DNA of 64,000 nucleotides from Fibrobacterota bacterium (GTDB lineage Bacteria > Fibrobacterota > Fibrobacteria > UBA11236), in contig CANKII010000003.1 of the NCBI GenBank assembly GCA_947482115.1, positions 124,001-188,000 on the forward strand, given 5' to 3'. The notes below the pieces were generated by a model. It made no database searches and was not told the origin of the DNA. It saw only the letters and a program-made list of their open reading frames with translations. The translations under genes were made by a program, and so were the position numbers. This document shows positions 9,536 through 19,644 of the stretch, piece after piece; positions within the stretch are counted from its first letter, which is position 1; each line of letters begins with the position of its first letter.

Positions 9536-11149
9536 CTACTTTCCCTTGTCCCCGTAAACTACAACCGAAGTCGATGCCCCGCCATCGCGAAGCAATTCGG
9601 TCAAAGCCTCAAAATCCTTTTCACCCAGCACATTTCGCAACGACAATAGATTGAGATGCCGATCCTGCGATCCATTTCCCAGCCATCTCAACAACGGCAA
9701 AAAGGACGCGTAAACTTCGGTGGACTCTTTGACGAACACGGCTTGTCTCGCCGCTTCGCGATAGCGACCGAAAGCCCGTTCCAACCGTCTCACACCCGCA
9801 TCCAGTCCACCTGAAGTGGAACCAGGCAATTCCTTTTCTTGATAGTGTTTCAACTCGGCGGCAAAACTTTGAAAGGCGCCGTCCGGAAATTGTTTCGCCG
9901 CCGGATGTTTCTCCCACGCTTTTTCCACCAGCAAGGCGCGCAATCGCGAAGGGCCGAATTGCAACAAATCTTCTGCGGTCAGCCCCAACGCCGAAAGCTG
10001 CTTCCAATCCGTTTGCGAACACGCCAGCATTTGACGACGCGGCGCGAGCAGGGGAAAGGACTTTCCAAAGGCGGAAAAGGTATCGGAGAGTTGCGCGAAA
10101 TAACGCAGCTCCGCCGGACCGAGCACATGACCCAGCACGGGGAACATTTCTTCCACAACAAGAGGGCGCGTCAAGGCGCTGTGCAACAAATGATGCTTTT
10201 CCAGCTCCGGCAACAAATCGTGTCCTTCGGCGCCTTGCAAATAAACCTTGCCGCCAGAATCGGGAAAAAACAATCGAGTCCTCTGCCCTTCTTCCAAAGA
10301 AAAGACAGGCACGGTTCCGGGACGGAGCGGAACTTGCGGTGGCAACGACAAAACCTGTGAAAGCCGGCGCGAACCCACACCCACTGTTTCATGAAACATG
10401 GGAGCTTCGCGAACGATGCGGCACAACAAAGGCTGGGCCAGTGCATCCGCTGAAAAGCCATCGACGAACAACATTCCTTGCGGACCCAAAAAAGTTTGCG
10501 CGAGATGCAGGAAGCCTTCGGTAATACTGTGGCCGGGTTGGTAACAGGCTTCAATCTGTTTCGCCACTTCCCCGCCCCAAGCCTTGCGCACAAGTTGAAC
10601 GAGTTCCTTCACGCCGTCTTCCGGCAACAAGCGCAGACTCATGGGAATGGATGCGGCCGGATCGGAAAATTCGATGGAGAATTTTCGCGTCGAAGCATCC
10701 GGCTCCAGCCATTCCACCGTATTGCATTCCGCCAAATCGGAATCATCCCCTGCCACCCAGAAAATCGGAATGACAGGACGACCCAATCGCTCGGCCCAAG
10801 TCCGCGCCCAGGCGGCGCAAGTCATGGCCTTGTAAAACCACAATGCGGGTCCGCCCAATAAACCGGGCTGTTGTCCGGTCACAATGAAAAGTGAATCCGG
10901 TTGGGAAACCGCGTCGAGATTTTTCTGTTGCATCGGATGCAAGGGCGCAAAACTGTTTTGTGTTTTTAACCAATCACAAAGTTCTTTCCGGTTTCCCGAC
11001 CACGATGAGAGGACTTGAATCCTTTTTTTTACGGCCTCAGCCGAAGATAAAGATCCCGCCGGATAAAGCGGGGAACCTTCCGGATGTTCAGACAAATACC
11101 GCGAAGCGGCATCGCGCAGGGGAAGATCTTTGAGAAGCTGAATCGACAT
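9536..11149 (-). CDS. bshC: Putative cysteine ligase BshC
   Basis: 537 aa; FIVTGQQPGLLGGPALWFYKAMTCAAWA, VIPIFWVAGDDSDLAECNTV, PLVVEEMFPVLGHVLGPAELRYFAQL. Confidence 0.93.
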   Translation of the reverse strand: MSIQLLKDLPLRDAASRYLSEHPEGSPLYPAGSLSSAEAVKKRIQVLSSWSGNRKELCDWLKTQNSFAPLHPMQQKNLDAVSQPDSLFIVTGQQPGLLGGPALWFYKAMTCAAWARTWAERLGRPVIPIFWVAGDDSDLAECNTVEWLEPDASTRKFSIEFSDPAASIPMSLRLLPEDGVKELVQLVRKAWGGEVAKQIEACYQPGHSITEGFLHLAQTFLGPQGMLFVDGFSADALAQPLLCRIVREAPMFHETVGVGSRRLSQVLSLPPQVPLRPGTVPVFSLEEGQRTRLFFPDSGGKVYLQGAEGHDLLPELEKHHLLHSALTRPLVVEEMFPVLGHVLGPAELRYFAQLSDTFSAFGKSFPLLAPRRQMLACSQTDWKQLSALGLTAEDLLQFGPSRLRALLVEKAWEKHPAAKQFPDGAFQSFAAELKHYQEKELPGSTSGGLDAGVRRLERAFGRYREAARQAVFVKESTEVYASFLPLLRWLGNGSQDRHLNLLSLRNVLGEKDFEALTELLRDGGASTSVVVYGDKGK

Positions 11150-11877
11150 CAGTTGCGCCGCATCAAAAGCCCCATGCGGGGCGATGTATCAGGTGAAAAA
11201 TCGGCGCCGTGTTCGTCTCCGAACAATCGAAGCAAGGTAAGATTCAAATCCTGCAGAACCGGTTTCAAGTCGGAAAGGGAATACAGCCGTACGCGTTCCT
11301 CATACACCTCTCCGCTGTCCCCGCAACGAATGCGCTTCACCACCTGATCGCCTTCAAGGAAGCGTTCCACGTCGATGGTTTCGTCGCCCACTTTGTGCGT
11401 GTCATGGGCAACAAGGCTTTGCACGACCCATTGTCGGTTGGGCAAATCGAGAAACAGCCAACCGCCGGGCTTGACCACGCGGCGGAATTCACGCAAAGCG
11501 GATACGTCTTCATCCTGGGTGGCAAAATACCCAAATGAGGTAAAGAAGCTGGCCAGAAGGTCGAAGGTCGCCTGGGGAAAAGGCAGCTGACGCATGTCCG
11601 CCCGTGCCACGGAAAGTCCGGTTGCATGCGCATCGCGAAGCAGAAAAGGACTGAGGTCGATGCCGTGGGATTTTTGAAAACCGTTTTCCCGCAAGCTTTG
11701 CAAATGGCGGCCCGAACCGCATCCGACATCCAGAATGTTCCAGGAAGGTGAAGGAGAACAAGCCGACATCAGGGCTTTCACCTGATCGCGGGCCTGTTCT
11801 TCGTTGCGATGCGGATAGAGGGCTTTGTATTGCCCTCCGAACCAGCGTTCAAACCATTCTTGTTTCATCAGGCCCAA
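11149..11877 (-). CDS. Class I SAM-dependent methyltransferase
   Basis: ILDVGCGSGRHLQSLRENGF, ADMRQLPFPQATFDLLASFFTSFGYF. Confidence 0.85.
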   Translation of the reverse strand: MGLMKQEWFERWFGGQYKALYPHRNEEQARDQVKALMSACSPSPSWNILDVGCGSGRHLQSLRENGFQKSHGIDLSPFLLRDAHATGLSVARADMRQLPFPQATFDLLASFFTSFGYFATQDEDVSALREFRRVVKPGGWLFLDLPNRQWVVQSLVAHDTHKVGDETIDVERFLEGDQVVKRIRCGDSGEVYEERVRLYSLSDLKPVLQDLNLTLLRLFGDEHGADFSPDTSPRMGLLMRRN

Positions 11878-11925
11878 TCACGGCAGGATGAGAGTGACCC
11901 GCACAGGGCGGGTTTCCCCATCGAA

Positions 11926-12285
11926 TTAAGCCGCTGCGGCGACTTGCTGCAAAGCGGCTTGGAATTCCTCGTTCTGAACGGGCAGGGAACAATGGGTGGT
12001 AAAAGCCTTGGCGCGGCGCAATTTGAGCGACGGTGCCTTGCGGCTTTTGCTGAACAACAACAACGGCTTTTGGTTCAAAACTTCGAGGCATTCAAAATAC
12101 CGGAACAGGGCGGCGCAACGCTGCCAGCTTTCATGATCGGCAAGAATGCCGTCAAAACCACCGGCCTTGGTCTTCGCAACCATGTCGGCAATTCCGCGCG
12201 ACTCGGCCTGATGGGCACCGGAGGACAAAAGGTCTTCCATTTGTTTACGTATAGTGGCGTTTTCGGAAAAAACCAGAAGTTTCAT
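11926..12285 (-). CDS. Small receiver-like/hypothetical protein
   Basis: 119 aa; MKLLVFSENATIRKQMEDLL...GGFDGILADHES resembles the start of a CheY-like fold. Confidence 0.4.
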   Translation of the reverse strand: MKLLVFSENATIRKQMEDLLSSGAHQAESRGIADMVAKTKAGGFDGILADHESWQRCAALFRYFECLEVLNQKPLLLFSKSRKAPSLKLRRAKAFTTHCSLPVQNEEFQAALQQVAAAA

Positions 12286-12367
12286 GCCATAATCCTTTTC
12301 GGTTTAGTCCTGTTTTTTCAGGGCTTAAAAATGAGGTGGTGCAAATCTAACAAGGCTGGCGAAAGCG

Positions 12368-13705
12368 TCAAAAATTCAGCCTCTTTTGAACCGCTTTGAT
12401 GGATTCTGAGGTGATTTCGGCCAGAGCGCCAATCACCTCCGGGGGTGAGTTCAAAGGGGGCAGCCAATACAGGGTGTTTCCCAAATTGCGCAGCAAGGCT
12501 CCGCGACTCGCCGCTTCCTGATAAACCTGAAATCCAACGCGCTGATCGCGCAGGGTTTCAGGTAAGCGTAAATCGGCAGCGACCACCCCACCGAGGAAAC
12601 GTGGATTCTCCAAAACTCCGGTGGAGGCCATCACCTGCTTCCAGGCTTTGGACATGTTCTGCGACAACTGACTTACTGTTCCGGCGAACCCGGGTTCCGA
12701 ATAAATGCTCAGAGCTTCCAAAGCAACGGCTGCTCCGAGTGCATTCCCGGAATAGGTATTGGAATGGAGAAAATCGCGGCCTTTGCCGTAATCGGAATAA
12801 AACAGATCGTGAATACTTTGGTCGATCAACACAGCGGAAAAAGGAAGCCAGCCTCCCGTCAACGCTTTGGAAAGACAAAGCAAATCCGGTGCGACAACGG
12901 CATGACGCATGGCCAGTATTTCTCCGGTGCGCCAGAATCCGGTGAGGATTTCATCGGCGATGAGATAGACTCCGTGTTCGCGTGTCCATGCTCGCAACCG
13001 CCGCAGCAAGTCCGGACTGTAAACCCGCATTCCACCCGCGCCCTGTAAAACCGGTTCCACGATCAATGCTGCGCCGGTTTCCGCATAAGGCTTCAGTTGC
13101 GCTTCAATCACTGGCCATGCGGAACTGCAATCTTTCCACAACGGATCTTCGGAGGAAGACACATACGGGAGGCCGCGCAAGATGACAGGTTCGGGTAAAA
13201 CAGAAGCGTAAGGTTCGCGGTAGATTCCGAGATCGCTGACCGCCAAAGCCAATCCGCTTTCTCCATGATATCCATTTTCCAAAGAGATGAACTTCGTCCG
13301 CTGCGCTTGTCCTTTGGCACCCTGAGCGTGCAAAGCCAGCTTGAGCGCGATCTCAACGGCGGTGGAACCATCGCCGCCGTAAAACACCTTACTGAGCGGA
13401 GGGCAAAGTCCGGATAACTTTTCGGAAAGTTCGACCAGAGTTTCATTACTCGTATTCGCTGAAATCACATGCTCAAACTTCGATGCTTGTTTGATCAAAG
13501 CTTCGCGCAGGCGCGGATGTCCATGCCCCAGCGACTTGCACCACCAGCTCGACACAGCATCGATAATCTTCCGGCCGTCTTTGAGAATGAGATGAGAACC
13601 TTCAGCTCCGACAACTTCGAGCGGTGGAAATTGCTCGTAGTCCTTCATCTGGGAACATGGATGCCAGATGTGACGCAGGTCGCGGGAGATGAGGTCGTTT
13701 TTCAT
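12368..13705 (-). CDS. bioA: Adenosylmethionine-8-amino-7-oxononanoate aminotransferase
   Basis: HIWHPCSQMKDYEQFPPLEV, SSWWCKSLGHGHP, LIADEILTGFWRTG, CLSKALTGGWLPFSAVL. Confidence 0.93.
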   Translation of the reverse strand: MKNDLISRDLRHIWHPCSQMKDYEQFPPLEVVGAEGSHLILKDGRKIIDAVSSWWCKSLGHGHPRLREALIKQASKFEHVISANTSNETLVELSEKLSGLCPPLSKVFYGGDGSTAVEIALKLALHAQGAKGQAQRTKFISLENGYHGESGLALAVSDLGIYREPYASVLPEPVILRGLPYVSSSEDPLWKDCSSAWPVIEAQLKPYAETGAALIVEPVLQGAGGMRVYSPDLLRRLRAWTREHGVYLIADEILTGFWRTGEILAMRHAVVAPDLLCLSKALTGGWLPFSAVLIDQSIHDLFYSDYGKGRDFLHSNTYSGNALGAAVALEALSIYSEPGFAGTVSQLSQNMSKAWKQVMASTGVLENPRFLGGVVAADLRLPETLRDQRVGFQVYQEAASRGALLRNLGNTLYWLPPLNSPPEVIGALAEITSESIKAVQKRLNF

Positions 13706-13712
13706 TTGTTTT

Positions 13713-14486
13713 TCATTCTTTACATATCCTCAACGCATACTTCTGAATCTGGTTATATCTCCGATCATCATAGCTAGATGCTCTCCAAGACATCTGATTT
13801 TTGGTTCCTTTATAATTAACCAATACGCTTATACCGGTTCCATCAAAGAACAATAGATTAGTATGACGAATAGATTTCATCGATCCCAAGTTTAAATTCT
13901 TAAATAAATTCAAAAGCCCTAATGCGCTACTATCCTTGGAGATGTTTCTAATAATTAAACTGGTCTTGTGCGTTTCCGCCCAAACTTGCGAATCACGATA
14001 CACCAAATTGACTTGCCAATCTTGGTTTTTCAAACAGCTGATCAAACAATTTCTGTTAAAAGATGGTTCTACCAAAACATTGACTGAAGAATCCGACCCG
14101 TCCGAATTATAAACTCCAAGCGACTTAAATGAATTTTCAACATCGCTATAATCACTTCCCGTATCCAAATAATATTCGTCCTTAGTTTCTATAGGGTTGT
14201 ATCTTCCCAAACCATCCCCTTCACCTATAAGTCGCCCCTCTTCTGTGAAACAATACTCGGCATACTTTGTTAACGTGGAATAGATATAACACGAGTCTAA
14301 CCCGATATATTTGCTTTTGATATCTGGTTCCCCCAATTTCTCGATCAACTGTGAAGGCACTCTTCGTGATGGATCGAGATGCAGATACTCATACTTTTGG
14401 AAATTTGGCCTATACCTCAGGTTAAAGCCCCGATTAATGTCACATGACGTCAGGAGAAAAAAAAGAAGCAGAATTATTTTTTTCAT
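13713..14486 (-). CDS. AT-rich orphan predicted lipoprotein
   Basis: Lipobox-like MKKIILLLFFLLTSC; no recognised family; markedly AT-richer than neighbours. Confidence 0.6.
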   Translation of the reverse strand: MKKIILLLFFLLTSCDINRGFNLRYRPNFQKYEYLHLDPSRRVPSQLIEKLGEPDIKSKYIGLDSCYIYSTLTKYAEYCFTEEGRLIGEGDGLGRYNPIETKDEYYLDTGSDYSDVENSFKSLGVYNSDGSDSSVNVLVEPSFNRNCLISCLKNQDWQVNLVYRDSQVWAETHKTSLIIRNISKDSSALGLLNLFKNLNLGSMKSIRHTNLLFFDGTGISVLVNYKGTKNQMSWRASSYDDRRYNQIQKYALRICKE

Positions 14487-14550
14487 TTCTTGTATTGCTT
14501 GTCTCTTCAGTCTAGCTTATCCAACAAAAACCTAACCACAAGAAGGCTTC

Positions 14551-14952
14551 ATGGAACCTCGAATCAGCTTAATCACCCTCGGCGTCACGGATCTCAAAAC
14601 CTCCCGTAAGTTCTACGAAAAAGGACTCGGGTTTCCTGTGCGACCCGAAAGCCAGGGCGATGTGGTGTTCTTCGGACTCAACTCCATCTGGCTCGGATTG
14701 TACCCGCGCGACCTGCTCGCCGAAGATGCCCAGGTTCCCAAAAAAGGATCGGGGTTTCAGGGCATCACGCTCTCTCATAATGTGAAAACGAAGAAGCAGG
14801 TTGATGCGTTGCTGGCCAAGGCGAAGAAAGCCGGGGCGAAAATCACCAAGCCAGCACAGGAGGTTTTCTGGGGCGGATACTCCGGATATTTCGCCGACCC
14901 CGACGGTCATTTGTGGGAGATCGCCTACAACCCGCATTTCTGGATTGGATGA
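14551..14952 (+). CDS. VOC (glyoxalase/bleomycin-resistance) family protein
   Basis: ISLITLGVTDLKTSRKFYEKGLGFPV ... GYFADPDGHLWEIAYNPHF. Confidence 0.9.
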   Translation: MEPRISLITLGVTDLKTSRKFYEKGLGFPVRPESQGDVVFFGLNSIWLGLYPRDLLAEDAQVPKKGSGFQGITLSHNVKTKKQVDALLAKAKKAGAKITKPAQEVFWGGYSGYFADPDGHLWEIAYNPHFWIG

Positions 14953-15176
14953 CCTTTTTTTCGAGAAAAAATCTCAGGATTTCCCCTTGTGACTCCACTC
15001 ACAGTTTTTGCCTTCGATAACATCGAATCCTCGAAATTACTACTTAAACCCCATTTTTATTCCCCAAACTATTCACAATGGTGTTGATAGCCTTTTCCAT
15101 AACCATTGGATTTTCTTGAGGTTACAGACCTATTCCCAAGAGGTTTCTACCGTCTCAAATCGCATCGTTTTTCCTG

Positions 15177-17084
15177 TTAAGATACTGCATCGATCACACT
15201 GCGGGCTTTGAGCGTCGCTTCACGCCATTCCGCCTCCGGATCGGAGTCTGCCAACACGGCACCCCCGCAGCCGATTCGCCACGAACTGCCACGATTCTCC
15301 AGCGTTCGAATCACCATGGACAAGGTGAACGCACCGCCATGCGTGAAATAACCCAGCGCACCGGAGAAAACCCCGCGCGGTGCCCGCTCCAGCGAAGCCA
15401 GTAACTCCATCGTCCGTTCTTTCGGCGCCCCTGTCATGGAGCCACCAGGAAAGCACGACCCGATTGCCTCCAAAGGATGCCGTGACTCGTCCAATCTTCC
15501 CTGTACTTCGGAGACCAGTTGAAGCACGGCCGGATGCGCTTCCACTTCCATGAAAGACGAAACTTCCACACTGCAAAGTGCGCAAACACGACTGAAATCA
15601 TGCCGCGTTAAATCCACAATCATCAAATTTTCGGCCCGGTCCTTGGGATTATTTGCAAGCTCTTCCTGCAACGCGTCATCTTCTTCAATCGTCTGGCCGC
15701 GAGGCCGCGTGCCTTTGATGGGACGGCTGCGCAAAACACTTTCATGCGAAAGCTCCAGAAACAATTCCGGGGATGCGGAGAGAATTTTCAAATCGGGAAA
15801 AGAAAGATAGACCGCATAAGGCGAAGGATTGTGTTTGCGTAAGGACAGGAAAACCGCAAAAGGATCGGCATCAGAATCCGTGGAAAAGACATGTGTCAAA
15901 CAGGCTTCATACGTGTCGCCCGATGCAATGAATTCTTGGAGCGCACGAACGGCAAGCGTATATTCCCCCTGCGGCAACAGGGGCTTCCACTCGGAGAAGG
16001 GTGGCAGGGAATTTTCAGCAATGGAAACACTTTCCTCTTCCCCCCACGTTTCTACGATCGCTTGCAACCATGAAGGCGGCCCGCCTTTTTCCCACGCAGC
16101 AAAGACCCGCCGTTCGGAATGATCAAAAACGAGATAGCCTTCCGGCACCATCCATTTACCACCAGATTCATAGGCGAAATAACCAACAGGGCCACCACAA
16201 TAGCCGGGCCACGGAGCCTGTTTGGAAACATTCAGATCCAAAGAGTCGTACCATATTTGGAATGCTTCCGAATTACCATACCATTCAAACACCGAATCCG
16301 CAAGGCCCATATACGTGGCAGACCAACCTGCATTCGATCCCGGATGCGATCCGTCCAGCCAAAAAGAAAGAGGGGCAGTGGAAAAATGTTTTGCGAAGAC
16401 CGACTCCGGTTCTTTCCAGAAAAGTTCCCGGAAGTGAACATCTTCTCCGCTTTTCCCAACATGTGATTCCGTGGATGAAATGGTTGGATTCACACACTCG
16501 GGTTCCGCGATTTCCAGAAAGTTGGCGAGCAGCGCTTTTCCGTATTCCGTGCCAATGGACTCGGGATGAAACTGCACACCGAACCAGGGCCGATCGGTGA
16601 ACTGCAATCCCATCACCTGTTCGTCTTCCTCCGACCATGCGGTGACTTGAACGTTTTCGGGCAATGATGCCGCATCCACCACCAGCGAATGATAGCGCAC
16701 CGCTTGAAAATTCTGCGGCAGCCCGGAAAACACACCTTCGTCGTTGTGCCGAATGGAACCGGGACGTCCATGCAATGCACCCTTCAGAGGGATGACCTTC
16801 CCGCCCGCAAAATGTGCCAACCCCTGATGCCCCAAACAAACGCCGAGGATGGGAAGCTTCGGATACAACTCCAGTAAATCACGGCAAATGCCGAAGTCAC
16901 GTGGATTGGCAGGATGACCCGGCCCCGGCGAAAGCACAGCGGCATCGAATTGCAGGACCTTCAACTCTTCCCGGGTCAATGCATCATTGCCCTGAAACAA
17001 AGGCTGAACACCAGTCAATTCCCACAGGTATTGGAACAGAATGGCGCTGAAGGAATCGTGATTGTCGATTAAAAGGACTTGCAT
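15177..17084 (-). CDS. Aminodeoxychorismate/anthranilate synthase, fused glutamine amidotransferase (N-term) and component I (C-term)
   Basis: N-term LLIDNHDSFSAILFQYLWE, PILGVCLGHQGLAHF; C-term ILSASPELFLEL, RSRPIKGTRPRG, GCFPGGSMTGAPKERTMELL. Confidence 0.9.
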   Translation of the reverse strand: MQVLLIDNHDSFSAILFQYLWELTGVQPLFQGNDALTREELKVLQFDAAVLSPGPGHPANPRDFGICRDLLELYPKLPILGVCLGHQGLAHFAGGKVIPLKGALHGRPGSIRHNDEGVFSGLPQNFQAVRYHSLVVDAASLPENVQVTAWSEEDEQVMGLQFTDRPWFGVQFHPESIGTEYGKALLANFLEIAEPECVNPTISSTESHVGKSGEDVHFRELFWKEPESVFAKHFSTAPLSFWLDGSHPGSNAGWSATYMGLADSVFEWYGNSEAFQIWYDSLDLNVSKQAPWPGYCGGPVGYFAYESGGKWMVPEGYLVFDHSERRVFAAWEKGGPPSWLQAIVETWGEEESVSIAENSLPPFSEWKPLLPQGEYTLAVRALQEFIASGDTYEACLTHVFSTDSDADPFAVFLSLRKHNPSPYAVYLSFPDLKILSASPELFLELSHESVLRSRPIKGTRPRGQTIEEDDALQEELANNPKDRAENLMIVDLTRHDFSRVCALCSVEVSSFMEVEAHPAVLQLVSEVQGRLDESRHPLEAIGSCFPGGSMTGAPKERTMELLASLERAPRGVFSGALGYFTHGGAFTLSMVIRTLENRGSSWRIGCGGAVLADSDPEAEWREATLKARSVIDAVS

Positions 17085-17101
17085 GGTGAATGCGGAAAAT
17101 A

Positions 17102-17132
17102 AAAAGGCCGAACGCGATGCGTCCGGCCTTTT
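17102..17132 (-). terminator. Rho-independent terminator downstream of GH10 gene
   Basis: Minus strand AAAAGGCCGgACGCatcGCGTtCGGCCTTTTTATTTT: strong stem followed by T-rich tract. Confidence 0.85.
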
Positions 17133-17150
17133 GGAAAATGAAAAAAAGAA

Positions 17151-18302
17151 TTATTTCGACAACGGCAGAATCGACAATTTACGACCACTGAGGTCGAATG
17201 CCTTTCCAGCGACATTGAACAATGCGGAACCGTTGTTCATACCTGCCGGGCGCAACACACCGGATTTTCCGGTTGCAACCTGCCAGATTCCCGTTACACC
17301 GGAAATCGCTTCCTGTATGCCATCGGCGGCCGGCTTGGTCGCGTACTCGCCGTTAGTCGCCGTGTTGGTGAACAACAACGCTACGGAATTGGCCCCCCTC
17401 CACGACTGGGCGTCATTCACTCCCCAGGTAATGAAAGTTTTACAACGTGGATGACTCAGGCACAGGGTCATCAGAGCCTTATAGTTCGCCTTTTGGGTGT
17501 TCAAATTAGCGGTCGTGTTTGAAGTGGTGATATCCAGTTCCGTGATGGAGATGTTCAAACCGAGGGCCTCGATCCGGCTCATGTTGGCGCCAATGGAAGC
17601 CGTGTCAAAACCATTCAGGCTGAAATGGGATTGCAACCCCACTCCATTGATGGGAATACCGCGACTTTTCAGTCCCGAAACCAGATTATAAACGCCGGTG
17701 GATTTCGTGGCCGTGGAGCCGGTCATTCCTTCCGCACCATAATCATTGTAAACAAGGAGGGCATTGGGATCAGCTCTGTGCGCGTAAACGAAAGCGGAAT
17801 CAATGAAATCCGCGCCAATGCGTTGAAACCAGAAAGAGGTACGCAAAGATGTACCTCCGTCGGCTACAGCCTCGTTCACCACGTCCCACTCGTAGATCTT
17901 CCCCTTGTAATGACCGGCCAGTGAATCGATATGATTCTTCATTACTTTGAGCAACGTATCGCGGTTAGTGATGCTGCTGACCCAGCCCGGGATCTGGCTG
18001 TGCCACACGAAATTATGGCCGCGCAGGGACAGCGCGTTTTTATACGCCAGGTTCGCGATACCATCTGCGTTGGTGAACGTGAACTTGTTGCGCGTACCCT
18101 CGGTGGCATCCCATTTCATATAGTTTTCGCATACAATGGTGTTGAATTGGTGCACCACGGTGGTGTCATAGGTGGCGTCCCGAGTGCCGTTTTTTACCGC
18201 CGCCCCCAAATGAATGCCCCTGGAATCGGCCAACTGACGCAAAGTTTGAGCCCCGGCCATTCCGAGACAGGCGAAAAGGACCAGATTGATGGGAAGTTTC
18301 AT
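17151..18302 (-). CDS. GH10 endo-1,4-beta-xylanase
   Basis: Signal peptide; NTIVCENYMKWDATEG, LRGHNFVWHSQIPGW, YEWDVVNEAVADGG, ISITELDI, FITWGVNDAQSW; C-terminal FDLSGRKLSILPLSK. Confidence 0.95.
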   Translation of the reverse strand: MKLPINLVLFACLGMAGAQTLRQLADSRGIHLGAAVKNGTRDATYDTTVVHQFNTIVCENYMKWDATEGTRNKFTFTNADGIANLAYKNALSLRGHNFVWHSQIPGWVSSITNRDTLLKVMKNHIDSLAGHYKGKIYEWDVVNEAVADGGTSLRTSFWFQRIGADFIDSAFVYAHRADPNALLVYNDYGAEGMTGSTATKSTGVYNLVSGLKSRGIPINGVGLQSHFSLNGFDTASIGANMSRIEALGLNISITELDITTSNTTANLNTQKANYKALMTLCLSHPRCKTFITWGVNDAQSWRGANSVALLFTNTATNGEYATKPAADGIQEAISGVTGIWQVATGKSGVLRPAGMNNGSALFNVAGKAFDLSGRKLSILPLSK

Positions 18303-18312
18303 AGTTGCTCCA

Positions 18313-19569
18313 TTATTGTTTGTGTTGAGACGTAATAGATTTCCGAATCACGAAATTCGGATTGTAAGGAAACACAGAAAGATTCCGGCCGCGAAGATCA
18401 AAGCCCCGACTGTGCGCATCCAAAGGAATCAATCTAAGACCATTGGCTCGAAGGCCGCGCAAGTTCGTAGTGGCGAGCAAGGCTTCCTGCACCCCTAAAT
18501 AAGTGCCTTTGCGCGTGAATGTGGCGGGCGATCCAGAGGATGTATTGTCGAATAGCAATGCAACTCCATAGCCGCTGAAACTGCCTGGAACCCAGGATTG
18601 GGCATCATTCACACCCCAAGTGAAGAAACTCTTGCAGGCAGGTTGGGCAAGGCAGATGCTCATTAAGGTCTTGTAGCCGTCGCGCTGAAGGGCAAGAAGA
18701 GCCGCGTCCGGCGCAGGGCTGGTCTGGATACGAACATCCACTTCGGTCAGTGAAATGCGAAGACCCAGCGCCGCCAAACGCTGAAAGTTTGTCACCAACT
18801 CGGAAGGAACCCAGGCGCCGTTGGAACCGCTTGTGCTCGGGCCGACATAGAAATGACATTGCAAGCCAATGACATCCACCAATCCCTTGCTCTTGAGACC
18901 CGACACGATGTTATAAACCATGTTGGATTTTTTCCCCATGCCTTCACAATCGTAATCGTTATAGACCAGCAGCACGGTGGAATCCGCACGGCGGGCGTAG
19001 GCGAAAGCCGAATCGATGTAGTCGTAATTGTGATTGGCGGCGTCGGTGAGCAACGCCCATTTGCTGTTCTGATCGGCGGCGAAGGCACCCGTGCCGGGGC
19101 GCATGCCGACACTGTCCCGGGCCACGGCCTCGTTCACGATGTCCCATTCGTTGATTTTGCCCTTGAAATGGGTCATGACGGCGTTGATGTATTTCTTCAT
19201 CATCCGGAAGGTCGAGTCGCGGGAGGGGGTGTAGCTCGTGCTGGAAAACCAGGACGGCATCTGCTTGTGCCAGAGAAAATTGTGGCCGCGCACGAACATG
19301 CCGCGCGCCACCCCGAAATTGACAATGGCATCAGCACCCGTGTAGCTGAAGCTGTTTTCGCCGGTCATGATGCTTCCGAACTTCATGGCGTTTTCACAGA
19401 CGATGCCATTGAACTCGCGGTTCAATGTCGTGTCATAAACAGCGGGACTCCCCGGGAAAGTGACCGCCGCTCCTATGTGAATCCCACGTGCATCGGCAAG
19501 AGTTTTCAAAGTTTGGGCGCTCGTCTGTGCAACGACAACCAGTCCGAGTGAAATGAGAAGGTGTTTCAT
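18313..19569 (-). CDS. GH10 endo-1,4-beta-xylanase (paralogue)
   Basis: ORF opens at 19602 but a signal-peptide start (MKHLLISLGLVVVAQTSAQ) lies at 19569; FNGIVCENAMKFGSI, VRGHNFLWHKQMPSWF, INEWDIVNEAVARD, ISLTEVDV, FFTWGVNDAQSW. Confidence 0.95.
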   Translation of the reverse strand: MKHLLISLGLVVVAQTSAQTLKTLADARGIHIGAAVTFPGSPAVYDTTLNREFNGIVCENAMKFGSIMTGENSFSYTGADAIVNFGVARGMFVRGHNFLWHKQMPSWFSSTSYTPSRDSTFRMMKKYINAVMTHFKGKINEWDIVNEAVARDSVGMRPGTGAFAADQNSKWALLTDAANHNYDYIDSAFAYARRADSTVLLVYNDYDCEGMGKKSNMVYNIVSGLKSKGLVDVIGLQCHFYVGPSTSGSNGAWVPSELVTNFQRLAALGLRISLTEVDVRIQTSPAPDAALLALQRDGYKTLMSICLAQPACKSFFTWGVNDAQSWVPGSFSGYGVALLFDNTSSGSPATFTRKGTYLGVQEALLATTNLRGLRANGLRLIPLDAHSRGFDLRGRNLSVFPYNPNFVIRKSITSQHKQ

Positions 19570-19644
19570 GAATAAGGAAAGTAACGCATTTGGCCATACC
19601 ACGCAGCAGGAAAAGATCCAAAAACCTGTTATCTTAGCAGACCA

